Notes: generated by a model not told the origin, from the letters alone. A stretch of 24,903 nt of DNA from RGIG2041 sp045546315 (GCA_045546315.1 JAZQCN010000154.1:1-24903), one strand, 5' to 3'. Positions 7,971-16,956 are shown, counted from the stretch's first letter. Numbers and translations are program-made.

Positions 7971-9782
7971 TTACAACATTTCCTCTTGCGTCATCAATTC
8001 CACAAACGAAAGAATCAGGCTTGTTTCCGGCCAGCAAGAATGATTAAATACACCGCCGACACAATGCGGCGATTCCCAATCGCTCATATTGACTCTTTCG
8101 CAGATGAAGCCTTCCGTCAATTGTTTCGGCTCATATGACCATGAATAAATCGGTCTTGCTTCCGTGGATAAGCATTGCGGAATAAAGTATGCAATATCTT
8201 TGATGAATTCAAGGTATTCTTCTTTTTTGGTGTAGCGGTACAGCTTTAAAATACTGTCGCCCGACAAGGTGCAAATCCCCGGCGAAGAATGTTTATTTTG
8301 CACGTTTGCAAACACACTGCCAACCGCATTGATGCCCAGGCGGTTAAATTCGCTGCCTTCCGGGAACTTGTACGCATAACTCACAACCCAGGAAGAACAG
8401 TAATTTGCAATGGTTTCTGCATATGAAAGCCACTTGTCCGCTCCGTCCGCTTCGTAAACTGCGATGCAGCTTTCAAGCAAGCCAAACGCACTTTCGCTGT
8501 CCGGCGCGGCAAGAATTTCACCCGGGCCACCGGTGGTCATACCCATTTGCATAAACAAATCAAAATAATAATCGAGCGCGTCCTTTGCGGTGGTAAGATA
8601 TTTTTCCTCGCCGAAATATTCGTAGGACTTCGCGAGCGCCGCAGGAGCAATCGCGCCGGCAAACGTGCCGTCGACGACCATATCCCCCGTTTCAATATTG
8701 ACAAACTGGCCAAAATTGCCATACCGCTCAAAAAGCTTTACGTAGGCGTCGGCGCATTTTCTTGCGCCAGCCAGCCATTTATTTTTCGGCTCCGTCGCCG
8801 TTATATTTTTAAAGAAAAAGTAGAGCAAGTCTGCGCTTTTGCGCACCATATGAATATCGCGAAGGCCGCCCTTGTCAAAGCTATCGTCCTTGCTTACGCC
8901 CTCTTTGATATAACCGTAGTAAAACCCGGTCGGCGCTTGCTTTTCCGTATAGTAGTCAATCGTCTGTACGGCACGCGCTTTCGAAAGTGCGGTGCCGTAT
9001 TTTAAAAGCGGATACGTCGACATACCGCCGCCTGCCCAGCCGCATTGCCAGATTTTGCTCATTTCCGCATAATACTCGCCGCTGAAATTGTAGTCGTTAA
9101 AGTGCTTTTCCATAATGTCCCACAGCGCTTTGGTATACAAAAATTCCGCGTGTTTATCGCCGAGAAGCGACTTTCGCAGTTTGAAAAACTGCGCGTAAAA
9201 CTCTGCCATATCCGCACAAGCATCGGTATAGATTTTATAAGGCGACGTAATCTGCTCGCCCTTTTTCACGCTGATGCCCGTATCGATGTCCAATTTTTCC
9301 AATCTGCACATGCGATAGTGGTATTCGCGATTGGCAGGATAAGAAAGCGTAAACTTTCCGCTCTCCACGGTAAAACCAATGTTTTTCCCCTTCACTTCCT
9401 GCCCGGTAAACAAGAAAAAGCTCTTTTTGTTTTGGCGGTCGAACACGCCGACGCACGGTACCGCCATATCGCCTGCGGTAACCTCGATTTTGCCGGAGCC
9501 GTCCGGATGGAGCGCAGGCACATCCGTAATGAGTCCCGTCCGCGCCATACCTGCCGTCTCGGGCGTATACATCGGCGGATATTCGTCTTTGAATTTTGGA
9601 AAGCGGTTGCCGTTGTATGCACACGCAGGCATCAAAATAAAGCAATCGTCATTCCATGCATCAAAGTCAATTTCCATCGAAAAAAGCGCCGCTTCAGCGT
9701 CCTGCTCCGCAGTAAAAACAATTTCATTTTCACGAAGCGCACACAAGCCGAAGCGCGAATCACATTGCAACTGATACGTCAT
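7971..9782 (-). CDS. Predicted (alpha/alpha)6-barrel glycosidase, cytosolic, family unknown
   Basis: A 603-residue protein without signal peptide. I do not recognise a named family. Residues about 1-190 look like a beta-sandwich; about 200-600 show repeated helical hairpins with aromatic-rich turns typical of six-hairpin glycosidases (CGWAGGGMSTYPLLKYG, QAPTGFYYGYI, GTFAGAIAPAALAKSYEYFG, GPGEILAAPDSESAFGLLES). The acidic PDSES segment (427-431) and the GGLRDIH segment are candidates for catalytic residues by position only. The ATG at 9782 is preferred over a GTG 9 bp upstream because AAGGAG is 8 nt before it. It lies between the metallophosphoesterase and lyase genes in the cluster, so it may process oligosaccharides released by the lyase, as GH88/GH105-type unsaturated uronyl hydrolases do. 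That link is inference from fold and position. Confidence 0.65.
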   Translation of the reverse strand: MTYQLQCDSRFGLCALRENEIVFTAEQDAEAALFSMEIDFDAWNDDCFILMPACAYNGNRFPKFKDEYPPMYTPETAGMARTGLITDVPALHPDGSGKIEVTAGDMAVPCVGVFDRQNKKSFFLFTGQEVKGKNIGFTVESGKFTLSYPANREYHYRMCRLEKLDIDTGISVKKGEQITSPYKIYTDACADMAEFYAQFFKLRKSLLGDKHAEFLYTKALWDIMEKHFNDYNFSGEYYAEMSKIWQCGWAGGGMSTYPLLKYGTALSKARAVQTIDYYTEKQAPTGFYYGYIKEGVSKDDSFDKGGLRDIHMVRKSADLLYFFFKNITATEPKNKWLAGARKCADAYVKLFERYGNFGQFVNIETGDMVVDGTFAGAIAPAALAKSYEYFGEEKYLTTAKDALDYYFDLFMQMGMTTGGPGEILAAPDSESAFGLLESCIAVYEADGADKWLSYAETIANYCSSWVVSYAYKFPEGSEFNRLGINAVGSVFANVQNKHSSPGICTLSGDSILKLYRYTKKEEYLEFIKDIAYFIPQCLSTEARPIYSWSYEPKQLTEGFICERVNMSDWESPHCVGGVFNHSCWPETSLILSFVELMTQEEML

Positions 9783-9834
9783 AAAATCCACTCCTTAAAA
9801 CGCGCGTTATTTACCTTTGTTTTCCTCCGTCCGC

Positions 9835-10944
9835 TTACTCTCCCATGATATCCTCGGTTAAAAAATCAGCATAATCTTTGCTGTCTCTTGGAAATGGTGC
9901 ATATTTCACGAGCGCCGGTACGTGCGATACTTCAAATTGGTCATTGTCCACTCTGACAAATGTGCCGCCGAGTTGTCCCGGTTTGTGCGAATCATATTGT
10001 CCCGTTTTAAGACCGAATACCCAACGGATATTTTTGTAGGTGATGCAGGTGTTGATGCCATGTACATGACCGACAAACACGCCGTCTATGTTGCACGCCT
10101 GCGCAAATTCCATAAAGTCGGGAACTTCAATGGAAAATATCAACTGCGGGCGTTGTTTGGAGCCAAAATCGCCATCCTTGGCTTCCACATCGACACCAAT
10201 CTGGAAAAACGCATCATCCTCTGTCATATATCCTTTAGCTTGCGCAGCCTCGGCAAATTCCACCGTCGGATGGTGCATGCACAAAAATGCCGGCACACTT
10301 CTGCCCTGACTTTGACAGATGCGCTCTGTGTTCTTTCTGACCAACTCAAGTTGATCCGGATACAAGCCTTTTTCGCATTGCCATGCACAACCGTGCGAAT
10401 CCAGCATATGCAGCACGCGGATAAGTTCGTCACCAACTGACAATCCGACCGTATAGTTACCGTTGCCCGTCACATTGCCACGGCAAAACAGACAATACTT
10501 TTCCTTTTCAAACATCGAACATTGCCAATCTATGCCTTTTTTGGATTCGTTGTCGTGATTACCGAATACCGGTGCCCACGGAATCTCAAGAGAATCCATA
10601 AAATCGCAAAACAGCTCAAAACTTGTTCCCGCATCATCAAACGAACCGTAGATAAGGTCACCGGTGATAAAAATCAAATCCGGTCTTGTCTGCGCAACCA
10701 AAGAACGAATATGCGCAAGTGCATTTTGCTCAATCAAGTTCGGATGCCATGCAAGAATCTGATCTATGGGTAGTCTGTCCGGCGTTCTGCGCTGAAGCGA
10801 ATCAATGATCTGCATATCTGTCAGCTGAAGTAGTCGAATGCTTGTATTTGTTCGTTCTTTCGGCAAACGTACCACAACATCACAACCGTCAAAACGGCCG
10901 TCTGTATCGCGCAAAATTTCCGCGCTTGTATCAATATGGTTCAT
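9835..10944 (-). CDS. Calcineurin-like metallophosphoesterase
   Basis: A 369-residue cytosolic protein with the calcineurin-like phosphoesterase motifs in order: QLTDMQIID (40-48), FITGDLIYG (92-100), VFGNHDNES (126-134), CMHHPTVEF (222-230) and GVFVGHVHG (288-296). These form a two-metal site for phosphomono- or diester hydrolysis. The first motif reads D-M-Q (43-45) where most members have D-x-H, so one metal ligand is replaced by Gln. I believe this is shared by a Firmicute subfamily, but it may alter metal use. The ATG follows AAAGGGTG and lies 25 bp after the stop of the truncated lectin-like gene. In this cluster it could remove phosphate or a phosphodiester substituent from the glycan. 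Substrate unknown. Confidence 0.85.
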   Translation of the reverse strand: MNHIDTSAEILRDTDGRFDGCDVVVRLPKERTNTSIRLLQLTDMQIIDSLQRRTPDRLPIDQILAWHPNLIEQNALAHIRSLVAQTRPDLIFITGDLIYGSFDDAGTSFELFCDFMDSLEIPWAPVFGNHDNESKKGIDWQCSMFEKEKYCLFCRGNVTGNGNYTVGLSVGDELIRVLHMLDSHGCAWQCEKGLYPDQLELVRKNTERICQSQGRSVPAFLCMHHPTVEFAEAAQAKGYMTEDDAFFQIGVDVEAKDGDFGSKQRPQLIFSIEVPDFMEFAQACNIDGVFVGHVHGINTCITYKNIRWVFGLKTGQYDSHKPGQLGGTFVRVDNDQFEVSHVPALVKYAPFPRDSKDYADFLTEDIMGE

Positions 10945-10969
10945 ATGTATACACCCTTTCGCAGGTATT

Positions 10970-11617
10970 TTATCTGCTATAATTTAAAGTAAGAATTCCT
11001 ATCATAATCATACTAAAAAATGCACCTGCCGGAATCTCCGCCTTGGCCGGCACGCTTTTCGGCTCGAACGGAATCTTTGTTGCATCGACTGCCGGCGTTT
11101 CTTCTTTTTTCACTTCGTGCACCGCCGAGGTGGTAATCAAAATATCGTCAAAGCAAACGGCCTGCCCCGGCTCGAGCGTACCGCAAAAGCGGATTTCGCC
11201 CTTTTCCGCATTGTCTGCGATGTTCAGGCTTTTTTCCGTTACGACGCTGCCGTTCACATACATAACAGAGGTTTTTTTCTTAAAATCCAGCTCGATGCGC
11301 ACGTCGGCCCATTTATCAGATTCCACCTTGCCGAGCCCAATAACCGTGCTGTCTGCAACGAATTGAAGGTTCGGTGTTGCGCCGTCCGGCTCTGCATAAA
11401 TACGCAGGTAGCGGTTCGTCCCCTCTTCTGCAATACGCGGAAAAATCTTCTTCGTTGCATTTTCCACCATACGAAGCCCCGTCGCCTTTGCGCCGACGGG
11501 CGACGCGTCAAAATTATCGCTGTAGAGCGTTACGGGCTCTGCCGCAAAGACTGGCGTAAAAGCCACGCTTGCAATGCAAATCACGCTCGCAAGCAACAAA
11601 GCAATACATTTTTTCAT
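10970..11617 (-). CDS. Truncated secreted paralogue of the lyase N-terminal domain
   Basis: A 215-residue exported protein: signal peptide (1-25, cleaved at VFA-AEP) followed by a LamG-like module almost identical to the first module of the 1521-aa lyase encoded at 3365-7930. Two changes stand out. An in-frame deletion of 29 residues (87 bp) has occurred at a CCGTC microhomology, joining AEPDG directly to ATPNLQF. After IPAGAF the similarity stops, and 16 unrelated residues (FSMIMIGILTLNYSR) precede the stop. The helical, lyase and stalk domains are missing. This is what a tandem duplicate of the lyase gene looks like after most of it was deleted. It keeps a perfect AGGAGG site and close spacing (33 bp before, 25 bp after), so it may still be made as a small secreted glycan-binding protein, or it may be a decaying pseudogene. 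Confidence 0.7.
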   Translation of the reverse strand: MKKCIALLLASVICIASVAFTPVFAAEPVTLYSDNFDASPVGAKATGLRMVENATKKIFPRIAEEGTNRYLRIYAEPDGATPNLQFVADSTVIGLGKVESDKWADVRIELDFKKKTSVMYVNGSVVTEKSLNIADNAEKGEIRFCGTLEPGQAVCFDDILITTSAVHEVKKEETPAVDATKIPFEPKSVPAKAEIPAGAFFSMIMIGILTLNYSR

Positions 11618-11650
11618 AACTTTTCCTCCTTTGTATATAAAAACAACAGA

Positions 11651-12970
11651 TTACCACAAAACCTTAAACGGTGTGTTATTGTGTGCTTCAATCATTTCGT
11701 CGCACATTTTTATAATATCATCCATCGAAAGCTCTGCGGCGGTATGGGGATCCATCATAGCGGCATAATACACATCTTCCTTTTTCTTTGTAACTGCCGC
11801 CTGAATTGCCAAAAGCTGCGGGTTGATGTTTGTCATATTCATCGCCGCAAGATGCATCGGCAGCTCCCCGACATACATCGGCGTAATGCCGTTACCGTCT
11901 GCAATACAAGGCACTTCTACGCAAGCATTGGACGGCAGATTCGGAATCAGACCGGTATTTTGCACATTGCCGCCGAACTGATACGGCTTGTTGGTGACTA
12001 CGGCTTCTATAATGCGCGAAGCGTATTCACGGCTTCGCTCGTGTGTAATATTGCCGCCATTGAAAATTTTCTCTTTTTGCTCTTTCCATTCCGCAATTTG
12101 CTTGATGCATCTTTGCGGATACAAATCCAGCGGAATGTTGAACTTTTCAATCAGCTCCGGATAATTGCTTTTAATATAAAACGGATTATATTCCGCATTA
12201 TGCTCACTGCTCTCAGTTACATAATAACCGAATTTGTTTAAATAGTCCAGTCTTATGAGGTTTTTGCATTCAGAATCTTTAAAGTTTTTCGCCGCCTCGC
12301 GCAGCATCGGATACAAATCGTTTCCATCTTTATCCTTGATTTCCAAAAGCCACGCCATATGGTTAATTCCGGCAATTTTTTCAACATAGCCTTCGGGCAG
12401 CTCGAGTCCTAATGTATTATACAAGCCCCAAACGCAAACCTGCACACTGTGGCAAAGACCGATGGTGTTTACCTTAGTGTAGCGTTGCATATAGCCGGAA
12501 AGCATCGCCATCGGGTTGGTGTAGTTTAAAAAGATGGCATCCGGGCAAACCGCTTCCATATCCTCTGCAAATTCGCGCATTACCGGAATCGTGCGCAGCG
12601 CACGGAAGATACCGCCGATGCCCAGTGTATCGGCAATCGTTTGCCTTAAACCGTATTTTTTAGGGATTTCAAAATCGATAACCGTGCTTGGCTCATAGCC
12701 GCCGACCTGAATGGCATTGACTACGAAATTTGCACCGCGCAGGGCTTCCTTTCTGTTTTCTACGCCAAGATATTTTTTAACGGTTGCTCTGCCTTCGTTC
12801 ACATTTTTGTTCAGCACGGAGATTAACTCAAACGACTCGTCGAGTCTGTCTGCATCAATGTCATACAGGGCAATTTCTACCTGCTTTAAGGCATCGGTAA
12901 GCATAATATCACCAAGAACGTTTTTAGCAAATATTGTACTGCCTGCGCCAATAAAAGTTACTTTAATCAT
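11651..12970 (-). CDS. melA: GH4 family alpha-galactosidase-type glycosidase
   Basis: A 439-residue NAD+- and Mn2+-dependent GH4 enzyme, which cleaves glycosides by a redox/elimination mechanism in the cytosol. It shows the N-terminal Rossmann motif KVTFIGAGSTIF (3-14), an acidic strand end YDID (36-39), the NYTNPM loop (149-154), the metal-site motif GLCHSVQ (171-177, Cys173/His174) and GINHMAW (201-207). The CHSVQ signature is that of MelA-type alpha-galactosidases, rather than the phospho-glucosidase or alpha-glucuronidase branches, so unphosphorylated alpha-galactosides are the likeliest substrates. A uronide specificity cannot be excluded in this lyase-containing cluster. Length is normal for the family. 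AAGGAG precedes the ATG. The upstream neighbour is the DMT transporter gene, 35 bp away. Confidence 0.85.
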   Translation of the reverse strand: MIKVTFIGAGSTIFAKNVLGDIMLTDALKQVEIALYDIDADRLDESFELISVLNKNVNEGRATVKKYLGVENRKEALRGANFVVNAIQVGGYEPSTVIDFEIPKKYGLRQTIADTLGIGGIFRALRTIPVMREFAEDMEAVCPDAIFLNYTNPMAMLSGYMQRYTKVNTIGLCHSVQVCVWGLYNTLGLELPEGYVEKIAGINHMAWLLEIKDKDGNDLYPMLREAAKNFKDSECKNLIRLDYLNKFGYYVTESSEHNAEYNPFYIKSNYPELIEKFNIPLDLYPQRCIKQIAEWKEQKEKIFNGGNITHERSREYASRIIEAVVTNKPYQFGGNVQNTGLIPNLPSNACVEVPCIADGNGITPMYVGELPMHLAAMNMTNINPQLLAIQAAVTKKKEDVYYAAMMDPHTAAELSMDDIIKMCDEMIEAHNNTPFKVLW

Positions 12971-13005
12971 AATTTTTCGCTCCTTTTTTTATTTTCAAAC
13001 GGCAA

Positions 13006-13890
13006 TCACAAATTAATCAGCATAAGTGCTGCAATGGAAATCGCCATACCCACAATTGCCTTGGCGTTAATCTTTTCTTTAAAAAACACCATACCAATCA
13101 TCGAGGAATTTATGATGCCGAGTCCCTGACAAAGCGGATAAATCTGCGTCGAAGTCAGCTTTAAGCCGGCAAGCATTTTAAACATCAGGTTTAAATACAG
13201 GCACACCGCCACCAAGAAGATAACGAGCATCAGCTTTTTGTCCTTGATTTTCTCGCAGACGGTTTTCGGTTTAAACATAAGCATACCGCCAAGCAAAATC
13301 AAAGCTGAAAAATAGGTGTAAAAATTAAATACGTTTGTTGACGTGTCCGGACAAAAGGCGATAAACATTTTCTGCGACAAGCTGGCAAAGCCGTTTGCAA
13401 CGCCGCAACAAACGAGCAGCAGAATTGCAGTGAGGCTCAGCTTCTTTTTGATGCTGTTGTTATAGCTGCCCAATACAAGGATACCGACAACCAAAAGCGC
13501 AAAGCCAAGCCATTGTCTTGCAGAAATATCCGTGCCCCACATCAGTTTTTCACCAAGCATCGGAATGATAACGCCCATCGTCAGCGAAACGTCAATCATC
13601 ACCAGTGCGCCGTGGCGTACGCAAGCCATCCATACCAGGACAAACGCTGAAAACGAAACGCCGGAAAGCACGCTGATTGCAATTTCCTTCCAACCGACGG
13701 CGAGCTGTTGCACACCGCCAGAAAACGCAAGCACGCCCAAGCCGATGATGCAACAAAAAAGCATTCGAAAGCCATTGACAAAAAGGTTATCCTGCAGTGT
13801 AGAAATGCCAACACTTATTTTTTTGGAAATGGCGCCTTTGGCACTGCCGAAAAATACAGCAATCAATACATAAATATAACTCAAAATCAT
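13006..13890 (-). CDS. EamA/DMT-superfamily transporter
   Basis: A 294-residue membrane protein with about ten predicted transmembrane helices in two repeated halves, as in EamA/DMT transporters. Examples of helices are ILSYIYVLIAVFFGSAKGAI, ARQWLGFALLVVGILVLG, LTAILLLVCCGVANGFASL, KLMLVIFLVAVCLYLNLMFK and AIVGMAISIAALMLINL. The end carries the usual MVFFKEKINAKAIVGM segment. DMT members move small metabolites, sugars or amino acids, often by proton exchange. It is the only transporter gene in the cluster and starts 4 bp after the stop of the 578-aa glycosidase candidate; GAGAG is the ribosome site. It may import a mono- or disaccharide released outside the cell or export a product. Specificity cannot be read from the sequence. 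Confidence 0.85.
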   Translation of the reverse strand: MILSYIYVLIAVFFGSAKGAISKKISVGISTLQDNLFVNGFRMLFCCIIGLGVLAFSGGVQQLAVGWKEIAISVLSGVSFSAFVLVWMACVRHGALVMIDVSLTMGVIIPMLGEKLMWGTDISARQWLGFALLVVGILVLGSYNNSIKKKLSLTAILLLVCCGVANGFASLSQKMFIAFCPDTSTNVFNFYTYFSALILLGGMLMFKPKTVCEKIKDKKLMLVIFLVAVCLYLNLMFKMLAGLKLTSTQIYPLCQGLGIINSSMIGMVFFKEKINAKAIVGMAISIAALMLINL

Positions 13891-13894
13891 CGTT

Positions 13895-15631
13895 TTACTC
13901 TCTTTCTATCTTATACGTATTCGTGTTATAGTCGGCGGTGATTTTTGTGCCGTCGGAATACGTTATGCGATATTGGTTCGGCGCGAGAATCTCGTGCTTT
14001 TCCATAAACTCGTACTGCAGGTGCTTGATTTCCTGCATGTCGTCATACGCCTGCTTAATCGCTTTGACGCTTTCTTTGAGTTCTTCATCCGTTGCACATC
14101 CGAGGTCGCTTATACCCATCCAGTTTTTGAAGTTGTACTTTTTGCTGTCTTTAGTATTCTCGGAAACAAAACGGCTGTAAAAATACATCAGCGGTCTGCC
14201 TGTATATTCCATCATTCTGACCTTTTTATCCGCTTCTTTGATGGTGTAGTTGACCGTATACGAGCTCGGATTGAACAAAATCATACCGTGATATACCAAT
14301 TCCCACAAAGGAATTTCTTCGTCGCAAAGCTTCGGCGTTGTAAAATGCGTCAGTCTGAAGTTCATAGAGCTGTACAAACAATAATCCAACTCCGGCGCTA
14401 CGAAATCAAACGGGCCTTCCGATTGAAAGCCACCGATGTTTTCGGAAGAAAGTCGCATAATTTTGAGGAAGTAATCCCTGCAATCCGCAGAATTGTTTGG
14501 ATGTCGGGGGTCATAGCATTTGCGCGCCGTGATTGCGCTGAATACATCGATAAAATGTAAGCCCGTAAAGCCGACCTCTTTGTATTTCGGCAATCTTTCA
14601 ATCGCAAAGCGTTCATACGCACGCTGTGCACACATCAAAAATGGCTGACCGCCGCTAAGCGGTGCGGCATCATAATGACGGCTGGCAAGGCGACCATCTT
14701 TGAATTTGGCAATGTACTCTTCGTCCCAGCAGTCTGCACATTCGTACGCCGCAGTATAGTTGTCGTGGCAAACAATGTTATAGCCGACCTTTTTTGCTTT
14801 TTTAATCAGCTTATCAAGCCCTTCGTCACCGCCGAGCAACGGCTCTGCCGGAAACAACTGTGGAAATCTGCCATCGTGACCGCCTCTGTTCCAGCCAACG
14901 AGGCAAATTTGTGCCTTTTCGATGCCCTGCGCCTTCATTTCATCGATGATATCGCCAACTCTTTCGAAATCGCAAACCACCTTAATCGGCGGCTCATTTT
15001 CATCGTTCTGGTGCGCCACCGGGGACGGTGCAGGTTTCCAGCACTGACGGATGCGTACCTCCGGCGCTTCAGCCGCATAGGCAATCGCCGGTCTTTCCTT
15101 CGCTCTTTCCCTCAGCGGGCGCATACCTTTGGTCTCCATCTGGTATTTTCTGTACAAATGTGCCATTTCGTTATACGTTGCGCCCGGCATATCGTAAATC
15201 GAAAGCACAATATCCTCATATGGGTCATCTTCTTCGAGCTTAAAGCGTGCCGTCATATTATAGTGATTGTCTTGGATGGAATGATACGCCATAAAATCAA
15301 TGCTCATGCCCTCGGCAATGATAAACTTGCCTTCGCCGTTTCTGCGCATACCCATAATCGGCATAATACAGCTGATATTTTCGTGCTCCGTATCCTCGCG
15401 CTCTTTAAAATAAACCAAAAAACCGGTATTTGAAATCTTTTCGCTGGAAATATAATACCCCTCGTCACCGGCTTCGGCGTGAAATAACCCCGTATCAATT
15501 TCCACCTTGTTTATGCCTTTGCCAAGCATAACATAGCGCGGAATTCTTACAATTGTCTTATCTGTACATTCCTGCACAATCGGCGTATAAGCCTCTTTTC
15601 TGCCGTCTGCATACATAAAATACGCCTGCAT
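13895..15631 (-). CDS. Predicted TIM-barrel glycoside hydrolase (GH101-like/DUF5696-like)
   Basis: A 578-residue cytosolic protein. An N-terminal beta-sandwich (about 1-150) ends in the linker ATYNEMAHLYRKY (151-163), as in DUF5696/GH101-like proteins. A barrel follows: QICLVGWNRGGHDGRFP (241-257), a strand ending in YNIVCHDNY (284-292), GFTGLHFIDVFSA (354-366) and ENIGGFQSEGPFDF (397-410). By position at strand ends, Asp362 and Glu405 are candidates for nucleophile and acid/base, a pattern reminiscent of GH101 endo-alpha-N-acetylgalactosaminidases. This family assignment is tentative. The ribosome site AAAGGAG lies 10 nt before the ATG. It sits directly after the fucosidase gene and 4 bp before the DMT transporter gene, so it is likely to share their substrate. 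Confidence 0.6.
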   Translation of the reverse strand: MQAYFMYADGRKEAYTPIVQECTDKTIVRIPRYVMLGKGINKVEIDTGLFHAEAGDEGYYISSEKISNTGFLVYFKEREDTEHENISCIMPIMGMRRNGEGKFIIAEGMSIDFMAYHSIQDNHYNMTARFKLEEDDPYEDIVLSIYDMPGATYNEMAHLYRKYQMETKGMRPLRERAKERPAIAYAAEAPEVRIRQCWKPAPSPVAHQNDENEPPIKVVCDFERVGDIIDEMKAQGIEKAQICLVGWNRGGHDGRFPQLFPAEPLLGGDEGLDKLIKKAKKVGYNIVCHDNYTAAYECADCWDEEYIAKFKDGRLASRHYDAAPLSGGQPFLMCAQRAYERFAIERLPKYKEVGFTGLHFIDVFSAITARKCYDPRHPNNSADCRDYFLKIMRLSSENIGGFQSEGPFDFVAPELDYCLYSSMNFRLTHFTTPKLCDEEIPLWELVYHGMILFNPSSYTVNYTIKEADKKVRMMEYTGRPLMYFYSRFVSENTKDSKKYNFKNWMGISDLGCATDEELKESVKAIKQAYDDMQEIKHLQYEFMEKHEILAPNQYRITYSDGTKITADYNTNTYKIERE

Positions 15632-15663
15632 CGTTCATCTTCTCCTTTCAAACCCTCTTTTGA

Positions 15664-16956
15664 TTATCGAACAATCGTTGCTTTTGCAACACGAACACAG
15701 TAATCCGTTCCGTACGGATAGCCCGTGAAATTCACAGTCAGATTGCCGTCGGCATAGCTCGATGCCAATGCTTCATTGTTGTCCATCCAATGTACGTCTG
15801 TAAGTGCGTACGGGAAGTTTTCAAACACAAAATCGCCTTCACTGCCGCCATTATACGTAACATCTGCCGAGCCTTTTCTGCACAAATCATAGCAGAACAG
15901 ATACACATTGTCGCCATTTTGCAGGGCAAAGTTTTTCTCCGACTCCCACCACAAAGGTTTTGCCTCGTAAATCGCTTCGCCGAAAATATTTAACCATTCA
16001 CCAAGCAGATTCAGCGTCGCCATCGGATATTCCGGAATCGTACCATCGGCGTTCGGACCGATATTTAATAAGAAGTTTGCGCCGACCTTGCGGCAATTGC
16101 AAAGTCGCTCAATCAGTGTTTTCGGACTTTTGAAATTAAAATCATTTGCTATGCCCCAATGCATATTCACGCTGTCGCACACTTCGGCGGCAACATATTT
16201 GGCCATGCCCTCGCGCTGCATCGGAAACGCCTTGCCGCGCTCGAAGGTTACGGAGTCAAGCTCCGGATGCCCCGTCTCCCCGAGTTTGCTTAAACCCGTA
16301 TTATTGATAATCATTGCCTCCGGCTGATACTTTCGAATCATTTTGTAGAGCTTATCCTGCTCCCACACATCACCTTCGTAATCTGTGTCCCAATCCTTAC
16401 CTCTGGCCCACATACCATCGAACCACAGACCGCCGATTTTGCCGTAATTTGTGCAGAGCAATTTTACGCTTTCTCTTAAGTATTCAAGGTATTTTTTAAA
16501 GTTTACCTTCAAATCCGGATGCCAGAATTCAAATATAGTGTGATAAAAGAACGGTACGATATCGTGCTTGCGGCACGCATCCACAAACTCGCGCACCAAA
16601 TCCCTGCCCGCAAGCGCATGCACCGAGTCGTATGTACTGAGGCCGCACGTATCAAACAGCGAAAATCCGTCGTGATGGCGTGTGGTCAGTGTAATATATT
16701 TTGCACCGGCGGCTTTTGCGGCAACTACCATATGCTCCATACTTTTCGGGTTAAAGGCGTTCATCAGTTTTTTATATTCCCCCTCCTGCAGAAACGGATT
16801 GTTCTCTACGTCGCCGAGTCTTGCAGCCCACTCGCCTTGCCCGATATGTGAATACAATCCGAAATGCACAAACAAGCCAAAGCCCAGCTTTTCAAAATCC
16901 TGGATATACTGCGCTGCTTGTGGAATCTTCAAATTTTTACTGCTGTTCATTTCCAT
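15664..16956 (-). CDS. GH29 alpha-L-fucosidase
   Basis: A 430-residue cytosolic enzyme of family GH29, which releases terminal alpha-L-fucose with retention of configuration. Motifs in order: KLGFGLFVHFGLYS (23-36), EWAARLG, KAAGAKYITLTTRHHDGFSL (81-100), YHTIFEFWHPD (138-148), IGGLWFDGMW (174-183) with the catalytic nucleophile Asp180, and FLLNIGPNADGTIPE near the C-terminus. The acid/base residue is not fixed in this family and I do not assign it. There is no signal peptide and no C-terminal binding domain, so it should act on imported oligosaccharides. The start could be the ATG at 16956 (only 4 nt from GGGG) or the in-frame ATG at 16950 (10 nt). It lies 13 bp after the phosphatase gene. 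Confidence 0.9.
   Translation of the reverse strand: MEMNSSKNLKIPQAAQYIQDFEKLGFGLFVHFGLYSHIGQGEWAARLGDVENNPFLQEGEYKKLMNAFNPKSMEHMVVAAKAAGAKYITLTTRHHDGFSLFDTCGLSTYDSVHALAGRDLVREFVDACRKHDIVPFFYHTIFEFWHPDLKVNFKKYLEYLRESVKLLCTNYGKIGGLWFDGMWARGKDWDTDYEGDVWEQDKLYKMIRKYQPEAMIINNTGLSKLGETGHPELDSVTFERGKAFPMQREGMAKYVAAEVCDSVNMHWGIANDFNFKSPKTLIERLCNCRKVGANFLLNIGPNADGTIPEYPMATLNLLGEWLNIFGEAIYEAKPLWWESEKNFALQNGDNVYLFCYDLCRKGSADVTYNGGSEGDFVFENFPYALTDVHWMDNNEALASSYADGNLTVNFTGYPYGTDYCVRVAKATIVR

Noticed and set aside
11117..12241. A 374-codon plus-strand open frame across the short lectin-like gene and GH4 gene
   Set aside because: It spans two well-recognised minus-strand genes, is rich in Cys, His and Arg in the manner of antisense translations, and has no ribosome site.
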